The notes: a model not told the origin generated them from the letters alone. Shown: positions 24,551-37,605, counted from the stretch's first letter. The stretch: DNA of 64,000 nt from Ichthyophthirius multifiliis (GCF_000220395.1 NW_004087501.1:1-64000), one strand, 5' to 3'. Made by a program: numbers and translations.

Positions 24551-24833
24551 NNNNNNNNNNNNNNNNNNNNNNNNNNNNNNNNNNNNNNNNNNNNNNNNNN
24601 NNNNNNNNNNNNNNNNNNNNNNNNNNNNNNNNNNNNNNNNNNNNNNNNNNNNNNNNNNNNNNNNNNNNNNNNNNNNNNNNNNNNNNNNNNNNNNNNNNNN
24701 NNNNNNNNNNNNNNNNNNNNNNNNNNNNNNNNNNNNNNNNNNNNNNNNNNNNNNNNNNNNNNNNNNNNNNNNNNNNNNNNNNNNNNNNNNNNNNNNNNNN
24801 NNNNNNNNNNNNNNNNNNNNNNNNNNNNNNNNN
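24551..24833. other. Assembly gap (283 N)
   Basis: Run of N with no sequence. Immediately beyond it, on the minus strand, a short frame MLKLPNFPLVHLIFNYLS (24889-24836) looks weakly like an F-box start but cannot be followed into the gap. Confidence 0.95.
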
Positions 24834-26300
24834 TAACTTAAATAATTAAATATTAAATGAACTAAAGGAAAATTTGGTAATTTCAGCATTTATAAAATCC
24901 TTTTGTTAATTTGAATTTTAAAAATAAATAATTTAAAAAAATAAAAATAACGAAATAATTATTAATTATGAAATAAACATTTATATTAAAAAAATTATGA
25001 AATAAACATTTTATATTAAAAATTTTTTAATGTAAAAGAAAAAATATAATAAAATATAAAATAATAAAAATTAAATATAAAACCATGATAAATTAATAAT
25101 AATTTATTATAATAGCATATTTAATTGTATTAATACATATTTTTTTTGACTTCCTTTTAAAAAAATTATTAGAAAATAACTTTTTGATTTATTTTTTTAT
25201 ATTGTTATAAATAAATAATATTTTTTCAATATTATCTTTATATTAAATTAATATAAATTTATATACAACAAAAATACAAATGAATGAATACGAAAGATTT
25301 TAAAATTATACATTATATTAAATTAATTTATTTGTTTTTGTATATAAAATAAATTACATATGAATAGAATTTTAAAAAAGCAAAAAGTTAAAAAACCATC
25401 AACTTTAGAATGAACTAGAAATACTAATATTACTAAAATCGTTATTTTATTCTATGTTATCAAAATTATTATACTCATTATATAATAATTTATTTACAGA
25501 ATAAATAGTTTTTTTATGTATTTAACATTTATTTTATAATTTTTTTTCATTTAAAAAATTTGTAAGTAAAGAAAAATCTTAATTTTATTTTAAAAAAAAT
25601 ATATATTTTTTTGCCGTTTTATAAATTCAAAAATCAAGAAAATTAATTTACTTTATGTTTTTTTTCTTTTCTAGGTTTATAGATTTAATTAATTTTAAGA
25701 CTTTTTTTTTATTATTTTTTTTCAATTTACTTTATTTCAATTATAATTTTTTTATTAAAAGTGGTTAAATCAATTAATCTTATAATTTAAAACCTTATAA
25801 TAAAATTAATTTATTTATTACTAACTTTTAAATAAATAAATAAATAAATATATTATAATATAATATATATATATAATAATAAATTAATAAAAAAGATTTT
25901 TCATTACTAGAAAATAAAATAGTTTATAATTATTATAATATTTTTATTAAATATTAATGTAAATTATTATTTTTCTATTAAACATTTAATTTCTTTTTTT
26001 ATTAATTTTAATAGTAAGATATTGTTTTTATATTTTATGAATTAAAAAAATAATAAATTTATATTTTTAAAAGTAATTTTACATTTCAATATCTTACGAT
26101 GATTTGAACTTTTATAAAAAAATAAACAATTAAGATTTATAAAATAAGAATATATTTAATATTACAAAAAATAAATTTTAATAAGCATAATTTATTTTAT
26201 TTAAATATTAATTATAATTAAAAAAAAAAACACAAAAAAATTTATTAAACAAAGCAAAAAAAAAATATTTATTGATTAATATATAATATTATTAAAAAGA
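24834..26300. other. Intergenic, no gene seen
   Basis: 1.4 kb of A+T-rich DNA with homopolymers and short tetranucleotide runs (AAAT near 25828-25850). It holds one 11-bp inverted repeat at 26014-26097 (separate entry). Open frames here have no family-like content. Confidence 0.5.
26014..26097. repeat. Inverted repeat, 11-bp arms
   Basis: GTAAGATATTG at 26014-26024 is the exact reverse complement of CAATATCTTAC at 26087-26097, with a 62-nt A+T-rich loop. It lies 200 bp upstream of the kinase start codon. Confidence 0.7.
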
Positions 26301-27943
26301 ATGTCCTAACAACTAGAAAAATAGTCTTTTCAATAAAAAACATAAAAAAACTATCTTGAAAAATTTAAAATAATAAAAGAAATTGGTCGTGGGGCCTTTG
26401 GAAATGTTTAAAAAGTATAAAGTCTTGACGGTAAATATTATGCGATGAAACAAATAAGTTGTAAAAAATTAAAACAAGAAAGAAAAATACATTAAGTATA
26501 TATGGAAAAGCTTATGCGATATTTCAATTTTGAAGGAATTCCTAAATTTCATTCATGTTTTTCATAAGATGAAAATATATATTTTATAATGGAATACGTA
26601 GAACAGGGCCCTTTTTCACTTTTTTTAAAAAATTATTAATAATACTTTACTTTAAGTATAATAAAATTTTATACTGCATAAATGGTTTTGCAATTAGAAT
26701 ATTTGCATAAATAAGGCCTTTCTCATAGAGATTTTAAGCCTGAAAACATGGTATTAAATAATTAAGGTTTTATTTAATTAATTGATTTTGGGACTATAAA
26801 CGATTTTGGGCCTTAATTATTACCAAAAAAAATGAAAGAAGAAATAGAATTAAAGCAATAATACAGAAAAAAATAACTTATATAAGAATATTAAGATGAA
26901 TTGAGAAGAAATGGATTTCCAAAGGAAAATATAAGTTCTTAAATTCCATCTGATTTAGAAGAAAAAGCAAAAAAATAAATTTTTTGTGGTACGGCAGAAT
27001 ACGTTTGTCCGGAAATGCTTGAGAATGAAATTTGTAATATGAATGGGGATTTATGGGCTTTAGGTTGTTGCATCTTTAAGCTTTTCTGTGGGTAAACGCC
27101 CTTTTTAGAAAAGTAAGAATTCATTATTTACTAAAATATTAAATAAGGAAAATTATACTTAGAAAAAATAGGATGTAAAAAAGGGAAAGATTTAATAAAA
27201 AGATTATTAGTGGTGGATTAATATGATAGATTGGGAAGTTTATAAGATGAACAAAATGCATAATTGAAAGATATAGAAAATTGCTATTAAAAAATTAAAT
27301 AACATGAGTTTTTCGAAGGGATTGATTGGGAAAAAGTTTATACAGAAGAAAGTATTCCAAATGAACTAAAAGGTATATTAGAAAAAGCCAAAAAAAAAAT
27401 TTAAGAAGAATAAGAAGAAGATTAAGATGTGGCTGATGATGATGATGATAATGATGAGAAAGACTACGAATAAATATAAAGAAATTACATGAAAAACGAA
27501 AAACAAAATTTTCATAAAAAAATTGTATCCGAAGAGCATATAAATTCTAAAATTGAAGATTTGTAAAAAGATATATATAATAAAATTAATAAAAGTAAAA
27601 CTAAAGAAAATCTTAATACAATTGTTTTTAAATAAATAATGAATAAAAGAAGATAATTTTTTTTTTTTTTAATATAATAAATGAATATGAAGTCTGCCTA
27701 TTTGACGAAAGACCAATTAAGTTAGAATTCGAAAGTTTAAAAAATAATCATAATGAATGTATTTTCATTGATTAAAATACAAAGATTAAATATTAAGGTG
27801 ATTAGATTATTTTTTGGGATGATAAACAAAACAAGTTTATATTTGAAGATATTTAAATTAATTCTTCTTATTGTTTGTTTGATAAAATTTAAGGACTCTT
27901 GTATAAATAATATGTAGAAAGTTAACAAAAAGAATAATTTTGA
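26301..27943 (+). CDS. PDK1-like AGC-type protein kinase
   Basis: The N-terminus MSQQLEKQSFQQKTQ leads straight into the kinase domain: glycine loop IKEIGRGAFGNVQKV, VAIK Lys in KYYAMKQIS, catalytic loop LSHRDFKPENMVL, DFG in LIDFGTINDFG, then IFCGTAEYVCPEML and GDLWALGCCIFKLFCGQTPF. The order FYTAQMVLQLEYLHKQG and RLLVVDQYDRLGS resembles PDK1 (PDPK1), the master kinase of AGC kinases. About 60 charged residues are inserted between DFG and GTAEY. The Ser that precedes FxGT in PDK1 is Ile here. After an acidic linker a C-terminal segment EVCLFDERPIKLEF onward occupies the place of the PDK1 PH domain. It is joined only by correcting a T14 run near 27657-27670. Converges with the coiled-coil gene ending at 28005. 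Confidence 0.85.
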
Positions 27944-28004
27944 ATACATAAACATAATTTAGTATAATTTTGTTTTTATTTTTGTTTGTAGAAAAAATAA
28001 GTTA

Positions 28005-30213
28005 TCAAATTTTTTTCTTTTATTAAAATACATCTTAAAGCTTTTATTAATTTTATTTTTTTGTATCCGTTTTATAATACTTGTTGCAAAATTTCGATTA
28101 CTATTCTGCAATATTAATTGATAAATTTGTACTTATATTACTTTTTTAAGGAGTTGTATTAAAAGAATTTATATTAGAAAGCGTTTTTTATTTTATATTT
28201 TTATAATTTTTTCTTATAAGGGTGTCTGGAGAACTATATATTATTTTATTATTTGAAGCTCTTAAAGCTTTTTTATCAATTTATTAAGTATTATCGCCTT
28301 CTTAATAATATTTTTAGACGAATTCTTTAATATTCATATAATCGTTATCAGTTTTGCAAATTAAAATATCGTTAAGCACTTTTATTTGAATACATTTGTT
28401 ACAAAAAATATATATTCCTTATCCGATCCTCTTAAATTTATATTAAATTTTGCTAGTTTTGATAAATTCCTAAATTTTCTATTCGATCTAATCATTTTGG
28501 GTTTCTTTTGATAGCAGAGAATATTCTTGTATACTGTTTTGAGTACTTATTTATGTCATTTATTCTTTTAAACTCGAAATTTCATTAGATTTTAAGGTCT
28601 TTTTTTCAATTTTTTCTTATGAATATAGCTTTTTTTAAAAAATATATATATTTTATTTTTTTAAATAAAATACTTTTTTTTGATATATTTTTATTTTAAG
28701 ATATTCATTATTTTAAATTAATTCTTTTATTTATTGTTGTTTTAAGATTATTTCTTGTTATAAATTTTATATAATTATATTTTATTCTTATAACTATTTA
28801 TATATATTTTTTTAATAATATTTTTTTTATATAATTAAATACTTAATTTAAATATGAATTATTTTATTCTGTAAATTTTTGTTAAAATTTTTATATTTCA
28901 TCAAGCTTATTTTAAAAATTCATTTTTATTTTATTATATTTATCTTATTTTTCGAAACTATCCTTTTCTAATTCATTTATTTAAGTTAATAAAATCTAGT
29001 TTTATTTTTCTAAATTTGAATTTTTTTATATTAATTATTCTATAATTATTTCTTATTATTCTATTTTAAATTACAGTCTTTATTTTTCTATATGATTTAT
29101 TATTTGTATATTATTATTCTCTTCTGATAATTTTAATTATTGTAGATCATTATTCTTTTATTTTAATTATTATATTTCATTTGATTGTCTTTTAATTTAA
29201 TATATTATTATTTTTTAAAAAAATATAAAAGAAATTTACAATATTAATTGATTTTAATAATATTTCTAAGTATTTTTTATAATTGTTTATAGGTTTTAAA
29301 TTCTATTTTCGAAATCATTTTCATAATTTTTTTTAAAAAAAAGAATATTATTATTGTTAAGAATGTTATTATTACTTTATTTTTTGCTTTCATAATCAAT
29401 TACACTTAAAGATAAATTTAAATCTTGATTTTATCTCTAATCATAACATATACTGCCATTTTTTTTTTTTAATATTTCTGTTAAAATTTAGATATCCAAA
29501 TCATTATTATTTTATTGTTTTTCCTTTTTTTTATTATAATATTTTATAATTTGAAGAAAATTACATTTTATTGAAAATTTGGATTCTCTTCAACTAATTT
29601 TAATATTATATCATTAAAAATATTTGTTATATTTTATTAATTATGTGTTTTATGGTCGGGTGTTAAAACTAAGCGACTCTATATTTATTATAATGACTGA
29701 TTTTATATTTTTTCAAGTTCTTCTTAAAATAAATACTCATTTTTTGTTTATGATTGATAATTAAAATTTACACAAGGCTATATTGTTGTATTTAAGATTG
29801 TATTTTATTAATTTTTATCTTCTTCTTTTTCTTATTAAATAAACTAAAAATTAAATTTTATTTTGCATATTTCGTTTTCATTTATTTAAAAAGTTAACCT
29901 TTTTATTATTAATTTTTTTTTAAAAAAAAATACCATTATTCTGATTTTTCAAGCATTTGATTAATATTTAAAATATTTTATGCAAACATTTATTATGTTT
30001 GACTTGATTTTAGCTATATTTATAATTATTGTTATTAATCGTGCAAAATTTAAAATCTTGCTTTATTGTTTTAATCGGTAAGTATTAATAAATCAAAAAA
30101 CTTTAAGTTTTTTAATTAGAAAAAAATGTTAAAAAACAACAAATGTCATTTATAGAGTGATATATATTTTCTATATCTAATGCAGATATTTCTAAATATT
30201 TAAATTATTACAT
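28005..30213 (-). CDS. Coiled-coil protein, unknown function
   Basis: Starts MQQFKYLEISALDIENIYHS and includes NDICCFLTFFSNQ. The central part is long heptad-rich helix (QLKQKNNDLQQLKLSEENN, KQRLQFKIEQQEIIIEQLIQ, QINELEKDSFEKQDKYN). Near the C-terminus a compact motif appears: RIGQGIYIFCNKCIQIKVLN then DNDYMNIKEFVQKYY. It looks like a conserved folded module. At least two short introns (one from GTATTTTATTTAAA to AAAAAAAG near 28640-28690) and a frame change at a T/A homopolymer near 29915-29935 are needed to connect the pieces. This architecture is common in centriolar, cytoskeletal and scaffold proteins; no specific name is justified. Confidence 0.65.
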
Positions 30214-30323
30214 CTTATTTTTTAATTTTTTATTAGGAATAAAATTTAATAAAATTATATAAATAAAATTTAATTTATTTTTTTAACGAAAAAATAAATA
30301 ATTTTAAACATAAAAATAATCAT

Positions 30324-31604
30324 TCAATTATTAATATGAAAGCTCCTTTTTAGTTATACATTTTCTCTATTTTTTATACTTGTACTTATTCTAAAGATTT
30401 TTACATATTAATTATTTTTTCTATTTAAACTTTCAAATTATTTTTATTATTCTTAATAAATCTCTTTTTTTAAACTGCAATGACTATTGTTTCTTGTATG
30501 AGCCTATTTATATATCTTAAATGCTTTTTCAGCTTTAAATTCTATTTAATTTTTCTAAAATAATATATAATCTGATTTTTCTTTATTATCTTGCTAATAA
30601 TTAATAATATTAGTTTAGCTTTTTAAAAGGGTATTGTTAAAACCAACTAAGTTAATATATTTATTAGCTTATTATTGTTATATACTATTAAGAAAATAGT
30701 TTTCTTTTTCATTTTAAAAAGGTAATAAAAGTTGTTTAATATCATATTTTTTAATATCAAATGCAAAATGAGTTTACAAATGCAAATTTTGATAATTTTT
30801 TACAATTTTTTTTCTTTTTTATTTTTTTTATATTTTTTCTTATTCAACTTCTATTTCAATTTCTGCAATAATTTTATTTAAAAAAAAGGAAAAAAGTTCC
30901 TTAAATTTTTACGTGTTATTTTCTTGAGATTTCTAATAGAAATTTTTTTTCTTTTTAAATAATATTTATGAAAATCTTTCTTTCACACTATTAAATTCAT
31001 CTTATTGTCTTGGAATTATAAAAACATCTTAAACTTTATTCTCTTTTGCTGTTTTAGAACCACATAAAGTACATTCGCAACTTTTTCTTCTTAAAATTAA
31101 TTTTTTCTATTTATTTGTACTTTATTTTTGATTAGATATTATTTTTATTGAATTTTTTTGTAGTATTTTGTCATTTTTAGTTAAATTTCTCTTGCCTATT
31201 TATTATTTTTTGATAGTGATTACTTCGTTTGTTTTCATTTTTTTATGTGATGACTCCAAAAAATATAAATAGTTTTATTTTTATTTTTCATAAGGGCCAA
31301 TAGTTTAAGTAAAATATATAAAATTTTTAGGTAAACTATTTATTTTTTTTGTATTTATAATTGGATTTTAGGTTTTTCTTTGGGACTTTATTATTTAGTC
31401 AAAAGAATTTAATTATGATTTGTGAAATATATTTTTTGAAGGTAGACTTTAATATGATTTGAATTCAGTTTTTATATCTTTTATTTACTGATTCTATTTT
31501 TTATTTTATTTAATTTTCTTTTTTTTTAGTTTGATATAAATATATAAATTTATAATTTAATTTTTTAAAAAATTAATAATAATAGGTTTTTTAAAAATTT
31601 ACAT
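30324..31604 (-). CDS. Hypothetical Q/K-rich protein with CxCxxC motif
   Basis: A single open frame of about 426 codons from MQIFKKPIIINFLKN to KRSFHINN. If the upstream AUG is wrong, the next Met is in HKKMKTNEVITIK. The middle carries RRKSCECTLCGSKTAKEN followed by KVQDVFIIPRQQDEFNSVK, a possible small metal-binding site. Helical low-complexity surrounds it (EIEIEVEQEKIQKKQKRKK). No known domain was recognised. It lies tandem with and upstream of the coiled-coil gene at 28005-30213 on the same strand, about 110 bp apart. Confidence 0.6.
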
Positions 31605-32010
31605 TTTTTAATTATATTAATTTTCTTAAAAAATATATTTTGAATATAAAAATTTATGAAATATTTTTAAAACAAATAAATTTATAAAATAAATATTTAT
31701 TATAAATATCATATAAATTTATATTTATTCATATTAATTTTCTGCTTTAAATTATCTTATTAAAAAAAATATTATTTTAATATAAATTTATTTTTTAAAT
31801 AAATGAATAAATATGTATTTTTAAATTGAATTATATAATATATGAAAAATCATCTTTATTTTAATTATGCATATTATTAAAAGTTTTAAAAATAAAATAT
31901 ATATATATATATAAATACAAAAATATATTTAGTTTGTATAAATATTTTATAATAATTTTAAATAAAATATATATAGGCAATTATAATATAATTATTTAAA
32001 ATAATAATAA
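31605..32010. other. Intergenic, no gene seen
   Basis: A+T-rich spacer with a short TA run near 31900-31912. Confidence 0.4.
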
Positions 32011-32886
32011 TCATTTTCCAATTTAAGGTATTTAAGTTGATTAAACTTTAAAGTTATTGATTTTTCTTAATCTATATTTTCTAATCTTAAATAGCTGTTC
32101 TTCTTGCATTTGCAAAAGTTTACCCAAAAATATTTGAAGCAACAATTCTTTTGTTAGTTCCAGTATAACCTGGAAGAGGAGTTCCTAATTTTACTATTTG
32201 ATTTATAATTTGTTTTCATTTAAATATATATATTTATATTTTTACAATATTCTTTTGGCTAATCTCCGTAAAAATTGTTTACACTCTATTATAAATCTTC
32301 ATATTTTTATTGATTATTCATATTCTCTTTTTATTTTTCAAGCTATTATTATTGTTATTACCAAAAATTGCTATTTTTTAATTATTCAGTCTAAATTTAT
32401 TTATAAGATTAAAATTATAAAAAAAACTATACTTATTAATAATTAAATTTGTTTGCTTAAACACCAACAATTTCAGCTGCAGTTCTTTATAAAACTTAAT
32501 TCTAATTAACATATATATCTCCATAGATACTAGCATATCTTTATTATGGAGGAACATCTTGACCTTAATGTAAATCTCCTGCAGAAATAGCATAAGTTAT
32601 TTTACCATAAGTTTTTCCAAAAATATTTTCAGATTTTATTGAATGTACATATCCATCATATCCTTTTAAATAAAAAATATTAAACATTAATTAATTAATA
32701 TAATATTTTACCTGGAATTTAATAACGAGGATCTTAATTTTATGAATTAACAATATCATTTCTTAAAATACTTGGAATATGCCTTTTTAATGATTTTTAT
32801 ATTATTATATATATTTATTTTAATAAAACAAAACAAAACCCAGTGTATCCCGGTACGATATATGATAATCTAGTGCCTTCGAACAT
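32011..32886 (-). CDS. CIMIP2 (FAM166)/DUF2475-like ciliary microtubule inner protein
   Basis: Family members sit inside axonemal doublet microtubules and carry PGYxGyxP motifs. The sequence begins MFEGTRLSYIVPGYTG and, after a first intron, HIPSILRNDIVNSQ. DPRYQIPG then joins across a second intron to YDGYVHSIKSENIFGKTYG. GDLHQGQDVPPQQRYASIYG follows. A third, unusually long intron (32194-32464, 271 nt) is then removed to give KLGTPLPGYTGTNKRIVAS with NIFGQTFANARRTAI. Three PGY(T/D)G motifs and two NIFGxT(F/Y) repeats support the call. The last few residues are uncertain: the TGA at 32011 is not in the frame of ARRTAIQDQK, so a further short intron or frame break is likely. A structural role in motile cilia fits this organism. 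Confidence 0.76.
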
Positions 32887-32937
32887 ATTAAAAAATTATA
32901 ATATATTTATAGAAAAATATTTATTAAAATTTAGAAA

Positions 32938-32941
32938 TTTT

Positions 32942-32988
<47 letters not shown>

Positions 32989-32989
32989 T
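32938..32989. repeat. (TTTA)n tetranucleotide repeat
   Basis: About 12 units of TTTA directly upstream of the CIMIP2-like start, followed by TA-rich simple sequence to 33020. The remaining spacer up to 33469 shows no gene. Confidence 0.92.
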
Positions 32990-33469
32990 ATATATAATAT
33001 ATATATATAATATATATATATTATTTATATTTTACTTAGTTTATAAACATATATATTTTTTTAAAAATTATTAAAACATTTAATTTACTATCATATTAAA
33101 AATTTTTATATGATAATAAACTAATTAAAAAATATAAATTAAGATTTTTCTAAAAAATTTTTTCTAAAAATTATAGAAGTCTATTAAATATTATATATTT
33201 TATATATATAAAATAAAATAGTATAATTTTTTCAAAATTTATTAATATTTAATTTTTCGATTTTTTTTAATATAAAAATAATATTATCTTTGCCTCTTTG
33301 CTGGCTACTATAAATAATCATTAAAGAAATTAATTTTTTTTAATTAAATAAATACTAATTTTTGAAATTTAATGAAAAATTCAAAACCTATTTAAAATAA
33401 ATATATTACTCATATTAAAAAAAATAAAATTTAATATTAATATATATTTATAAATCATTTTCTTTTTTT

Positions 33470-33748
33470 TCAGTAAGGTGCCCTAAATCCTGGTGGTGGT
33501 AATCCTGTTTATAAATCAGTTCCTAAAGGTCTTCTAAATAATAATATATGTGGTTCTGGTTTATGTATTTCATAATGAATCCATCCTCTACTCTATTATA
33601 CACCAAGTTATCTCCATTCCATTTCTTCTAATAATCTTCCTTTAGAGATTTTTTTAAATAATGCTTTAGGAAGTAAAACATGACGATATTCATAATATTC
33701 GTCTTAATATTTATCACTATATTCTATTTCGTCTGGGAAATGAGGCAT
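33470..33748 (-). CDS. CKS1: Cyclin-dependent kinase regulatory subunit CKS1
   Basis: A complete 92-aa single-exon gene. CKS proteins bind CDKs and read phosphorylated threonines on CDK substrates. The signature blocks are all present: IEYSDKYQDEYYEYRHVLLP, EMEWRQLGVQQSRGW, and IHYEIHKPEPHILLFRRPL. The residues of the anion-binding pocket (K/R in YSDKY, RHV, and the QQSRGW Ser/Trp) and the hinge-strand HxPEPHxLLFRRP are intact. A short tail GLPPPGFRAPY follows. Length and content are typical of eukaryotic CKS1. Confidence 0.97.
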
Positions 33749-33965
33749 TTTTTAATAAAAAAATATTAATTTTTATAAAATATTATATATAATTAAATTA
33801 ATTTTTTTTATATGTATTTAAAAAAATACTTATTTTTAGTTAATTTAATTAATATAAATAAATATATAATTTTAATTTCAAAGTAAAAAATATTTTAAAC
33901 AAAAAAATTTTTTTTTTATTATTAATTATCTATTTTTCAATTTTTTATTCTAAAAATAAAATATT

Positions 33966-36570
33966 TCATTAAAATTAATTAATAATTTAAAAATCAAAAA
34001 AATCTTTGAATTTAGTTGAATCCTCATTCTAATAAATTTCAAATTCCGTTTTTAAATCAGAAGTAATAATATTAGATTAATTTTCTTTTTAAATTTAAGA
34101 AGGAGATTCATTTCCAAGTACACTTTCAAGTTATTATTACTATTATTATTACATTTAAAATTAGTTGATTCTTTCAATAAACAAGATTTATTCTTCGGTT
34201 AATTTATTGGGATTTTTTTCAATTTATTTTTATAAATCATTTAATTATTTTTAAGTAATTTATAGTTTTTGTAAGATTTGTTAATTTTCATCATTATCAC
34301 TATCACTTATTTATACATTCTATAAATTCAAATAAAGTTTATTTTTTAATTTATCAGGTAGATTCTAATTATTTTTAGCATAAGATTTATTATAGTTTTT
34401 TACATATTCGTATTGTCTTAAACTTTCATCTCTTTAGCTTATTGGCTTTCCATAGAATCCAAAACTACTTTCATCTGAATCATTAATAACTATAAATTAA
34501 AAAAATATAAATCATTTCGAAAAATATAAAAATACTTGAATTGTCAGCATAATCATTAAATTATTCTTTGAAATTAATTTTTTCTTTTTTCTTTGATAAA
34601 ATTTAATTTTTATTATTATTATTATTAAATGAAGGTATTTATTTAATTATTAGGTCATTATTATCTTCATCTTAATTACTTAGATTTTTATTTGCGACTT
34701 CCTGGTCATAAATAAGGTCTATATCGATTCCTTTTTTTTTAATAGCAGTTAATAATTAAACTAATTTAGTCTCTTTTTCTTTAAATTAAGTTATATTTTT
34801 TTCTTAATCTAAAATGTAATCCCTTAACAATTCGTTTTCTTTATCTGTATCTACATCTTGTACGTTTCCGTTTTAGTCACAAATTTAAATAATTTGACTT
34901 TTTTCATTATTTTTTTCTTTTTATTTTTTTGTTGTTTATGTTTCTTGGTCTTTTTTTTTTCTTTTTTATTATTCATTTTTTTTTTTTTCTTCTTCGTAAG
35001 TTTTTATTTATTGTTATTTTTATTAATATTCTTAATTTATTGTTATTAAGCTTATTTGTAATTATGTAAGTGCGGGTTTATATGCGAAATCATAATTTTG
35101 GAAAATGTTTAATATTTCAATGACATTTTATAAACAATGGGGTTTTTCTTGTAATTTTTTAATTAAAATTTAATTATTTTCAACAAAATTATTTTCTTGG
35201 AATGTTTAAAGAATTTAATTTTGGGTATTTTCAACTTTTAATTTACCTAATTGTTGATCTTTGGTATTTTTTAAAGTTAGATCTACCTTATTTTAAGTTA
35301 TTTTAATTTATTAATCAGTGTTTTTTGTTTGATTGATTTTTTAAAAATATTTTTATTAATCATTCGTATTTTGACAAGATTAAGGAATTAAATTAATGTT
35401 TTTTTGATTATTTATTTGAGGAGAAATATTTATTAAAGAATTTATTTTTCTATGAATTAAATTTTGGCTTTCAGAAGAAATATTTGTTTTTATTTGCATG
35501 TTTTTTTAGCTTGTATTATTAATTGTCTTCTATGTATTATTATTTTTATCATTTTTTAAATGATTTGACTTTATATAACTACTCGTAGAATAAAATTTAT
35601 TTTATAATGTTTAAGAATTATTGTATTATTATTATATTTAATTTTTTTATGTAAAAGGATTAATTGTTTATTATTTGATCATTTAGCTTTATTATTAAAT
35701 ATTTCCTGGTATTAATTAATGGGAATTATAAGCTCCTATTGATAAGTTATTCAATTTTTTCTTTTTTAATTTTTCAAATATAGTTGATGTACTACTTGAG
35801 TTTATGTTTTGTTATTATATAAATGAATGGTTACTATTGTTTGTATTGGCGTTATTTTTTAAGTTGTTTTTTGTATTATAGTTTATGTTTTCTATGGTTT
35901 ATGTACTTTCTTTTCTACTATGATTTTAGAGTATACTCAGTTTTTTATTTAAGTTTTCATTCAGAATTTCTGCAGATTATAAATTGTTTGCAGTATTTGT
36001 TTTTTCTTGTAAATAAAAATTCTATTTTTTTTTTATTTCAAAATATATTTATTTTTTTACTTTTTGAGTTATTGATTTTTATTTATGATTATTGTTTATT
36101 TATTAAGATTATATTCTTTTTGTACTATTCAAATGAGAATTGTTTCCTGTAGAGGACTTTGAAGAATGATTATTTAATTGATTTGTTTGCAAATTAAACT
36201 ACCCTTATTACGGAGAGTTGTTTATATTATTTATTGTTTGTTCTGATATATTGTTTTTAGGATTTGCTTGTTTTTTTTGAATTGAATAATCCTATATTAA
36301 CGACTTTTGTTAGTTTAAAATATTCTATGTTAAGTTTAAAGTAGGTATGTGTTTTTATTCTTCTTCTTTTATTGGAGGACTTAACATGTATTTAAGTCCT
36401 ACAAAACTCTTAACATTTTTTATTTCTTAATTTTATGTGTTTAAATTATATTTTATTTGAGTTTATTAGTTTTTTATTTAGTTTTTTTTTTATAGATCAT
36501 TTTTAGTTTGCTATAAATAATTGTTTATTTGTATGAAATTTTCTTCTTTATTATTGACTTTTAAAGACAT
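33966..36570 (-). CDS. Large Q/N-rich protein with coiled-coil segments
   Basis: About 850 codons from MSLKVNNKEENFIQ to FFDFQIINQFQ, with one intron at roughly 34493-34540 (A/GTATTTTT...TTATAG/TT). Low-complexity N/Q/S dominates the first 550 residues. It is followed by heptad-like regions (DLTLKNTKDQQLGKLKVENTQ and beyond), a K/E-rich helix, and a C-terminal acidic helical part (KELESVLG-like end). A possible folded patch is DSDESSFGFYGKPISQRDE. No enzyme motif. The plus strand here shows T-rich frames that are only antisense shadows. Confidence 0.7.
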
Positions 36571-37605
36571 TTTTCTACTTTTATTTATTTAATACTTTCT
36601 TTAATATTTATTTTATTTAAAAAAAAAAAATTTAAATTAATATTTTGTTTTTTTTATTAAAAAAATATTATTTTTCTTATTGTTTTTTAAACATTTAAAA
36701 GGAAAATTAATTATTTATATAAATTTATTTTTATCTCTTTTATTGTCTCTTTTTTATAAATTACATTGATATTTTTTAGTAATTTTATATTCATTTTAAA
36801 ATAGTTCATTTATCTTTTATTAAAAAATGAATATTAATTATTTAAATTTATATTTAATATTAAATAAATATATTATTTTATACTTTAGCATCAACTTTTA
36901 TATAAGAAATCAATTTAATTAATATTATTTTTATCATTTAATTTTAGTTTTTATAATGATTGATAATATTAATATTATAATTATCTTTTTATTATTACAG
37001 TATTTATTTCTTAAATTAAAATTAGTGAAAATTTTTTGTTTTTTTTATTATTATCAGAAAAAAAAATTATTTATTAATTATTGTTTTTCATAATAAAAAT
37101 ATCATTTGTTTTCGTTTCTTAAAGTAATAATTAAAGTTTATTGAATGTATATCAGTTTATTAAATGTATATCAGTCTATTTAAATAAATATTAATTTTAT
37201 TTTTATTAATAATCAAGTTTAAAATTTTTTAATCTAAATTCTTGTTTTATTATTATATTTTTATTTAAAAAAAATATCCTTTCTATCAATTAATTATGAA
37301 GTTTTTTTAATTTTTTTTTTTTTTTAACTATATAAAAATTATGTTGAATTTATTATAAATAAATAGATAATTTTTAAAAGTTTAACATAATTAGAGATTT
37401 ATATAGCTATAGTTCATTGTTTTAAAAATTTAATATTAATTATTTTGAAATATTTAAAAAAAAATGTTTATAGTAATAATATTAATATTATAAAAATAAA
37501 CTTTTATATAATCTAAAAGTTAATAAACATTAAAAATATATTTATAATTTTTTATTCAAATAAAATTTATTAATTACTTGATTAAATAAAAAAAATAATT
37601 AAATA
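36571..37605. other. Intergenic, no gene seen
   Basis: About 1 kb of A+T-rich spacer. A short imperfect direct repeat near 37139-37176 (TGAATGTATATCAGT / TAAATGTATATCAGT) is the only structure noticed. Confidence 0.45.

Noticed and set aside
24836-24889. F-box-like start MLKLPNFPLVHLIFNYLS on the minus strand
   Set aside because: Only 18 residues before the assembly gap, the sequence beyond the gap is a dinucleotide repeat, and another frame is equally open.
32198-32446. Plus-strand hydrophobic ORF inside the CIMIP2-like gene
   Set aside because: It coincides with the 271-nt intron on the minus strand and has simple Ile/Tyr/Phe composition typical of A+T-rich noise.
34858-36152. Plus-strand hydrophobic frames rich in F, L and Y
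   Set aside because: They are antisense shadows of the Q/N-rich minus-strand gene at 33966-36570. AAT/CAA/TAA codons read in reverse give Leu/Phe/Ile-rich peptides.
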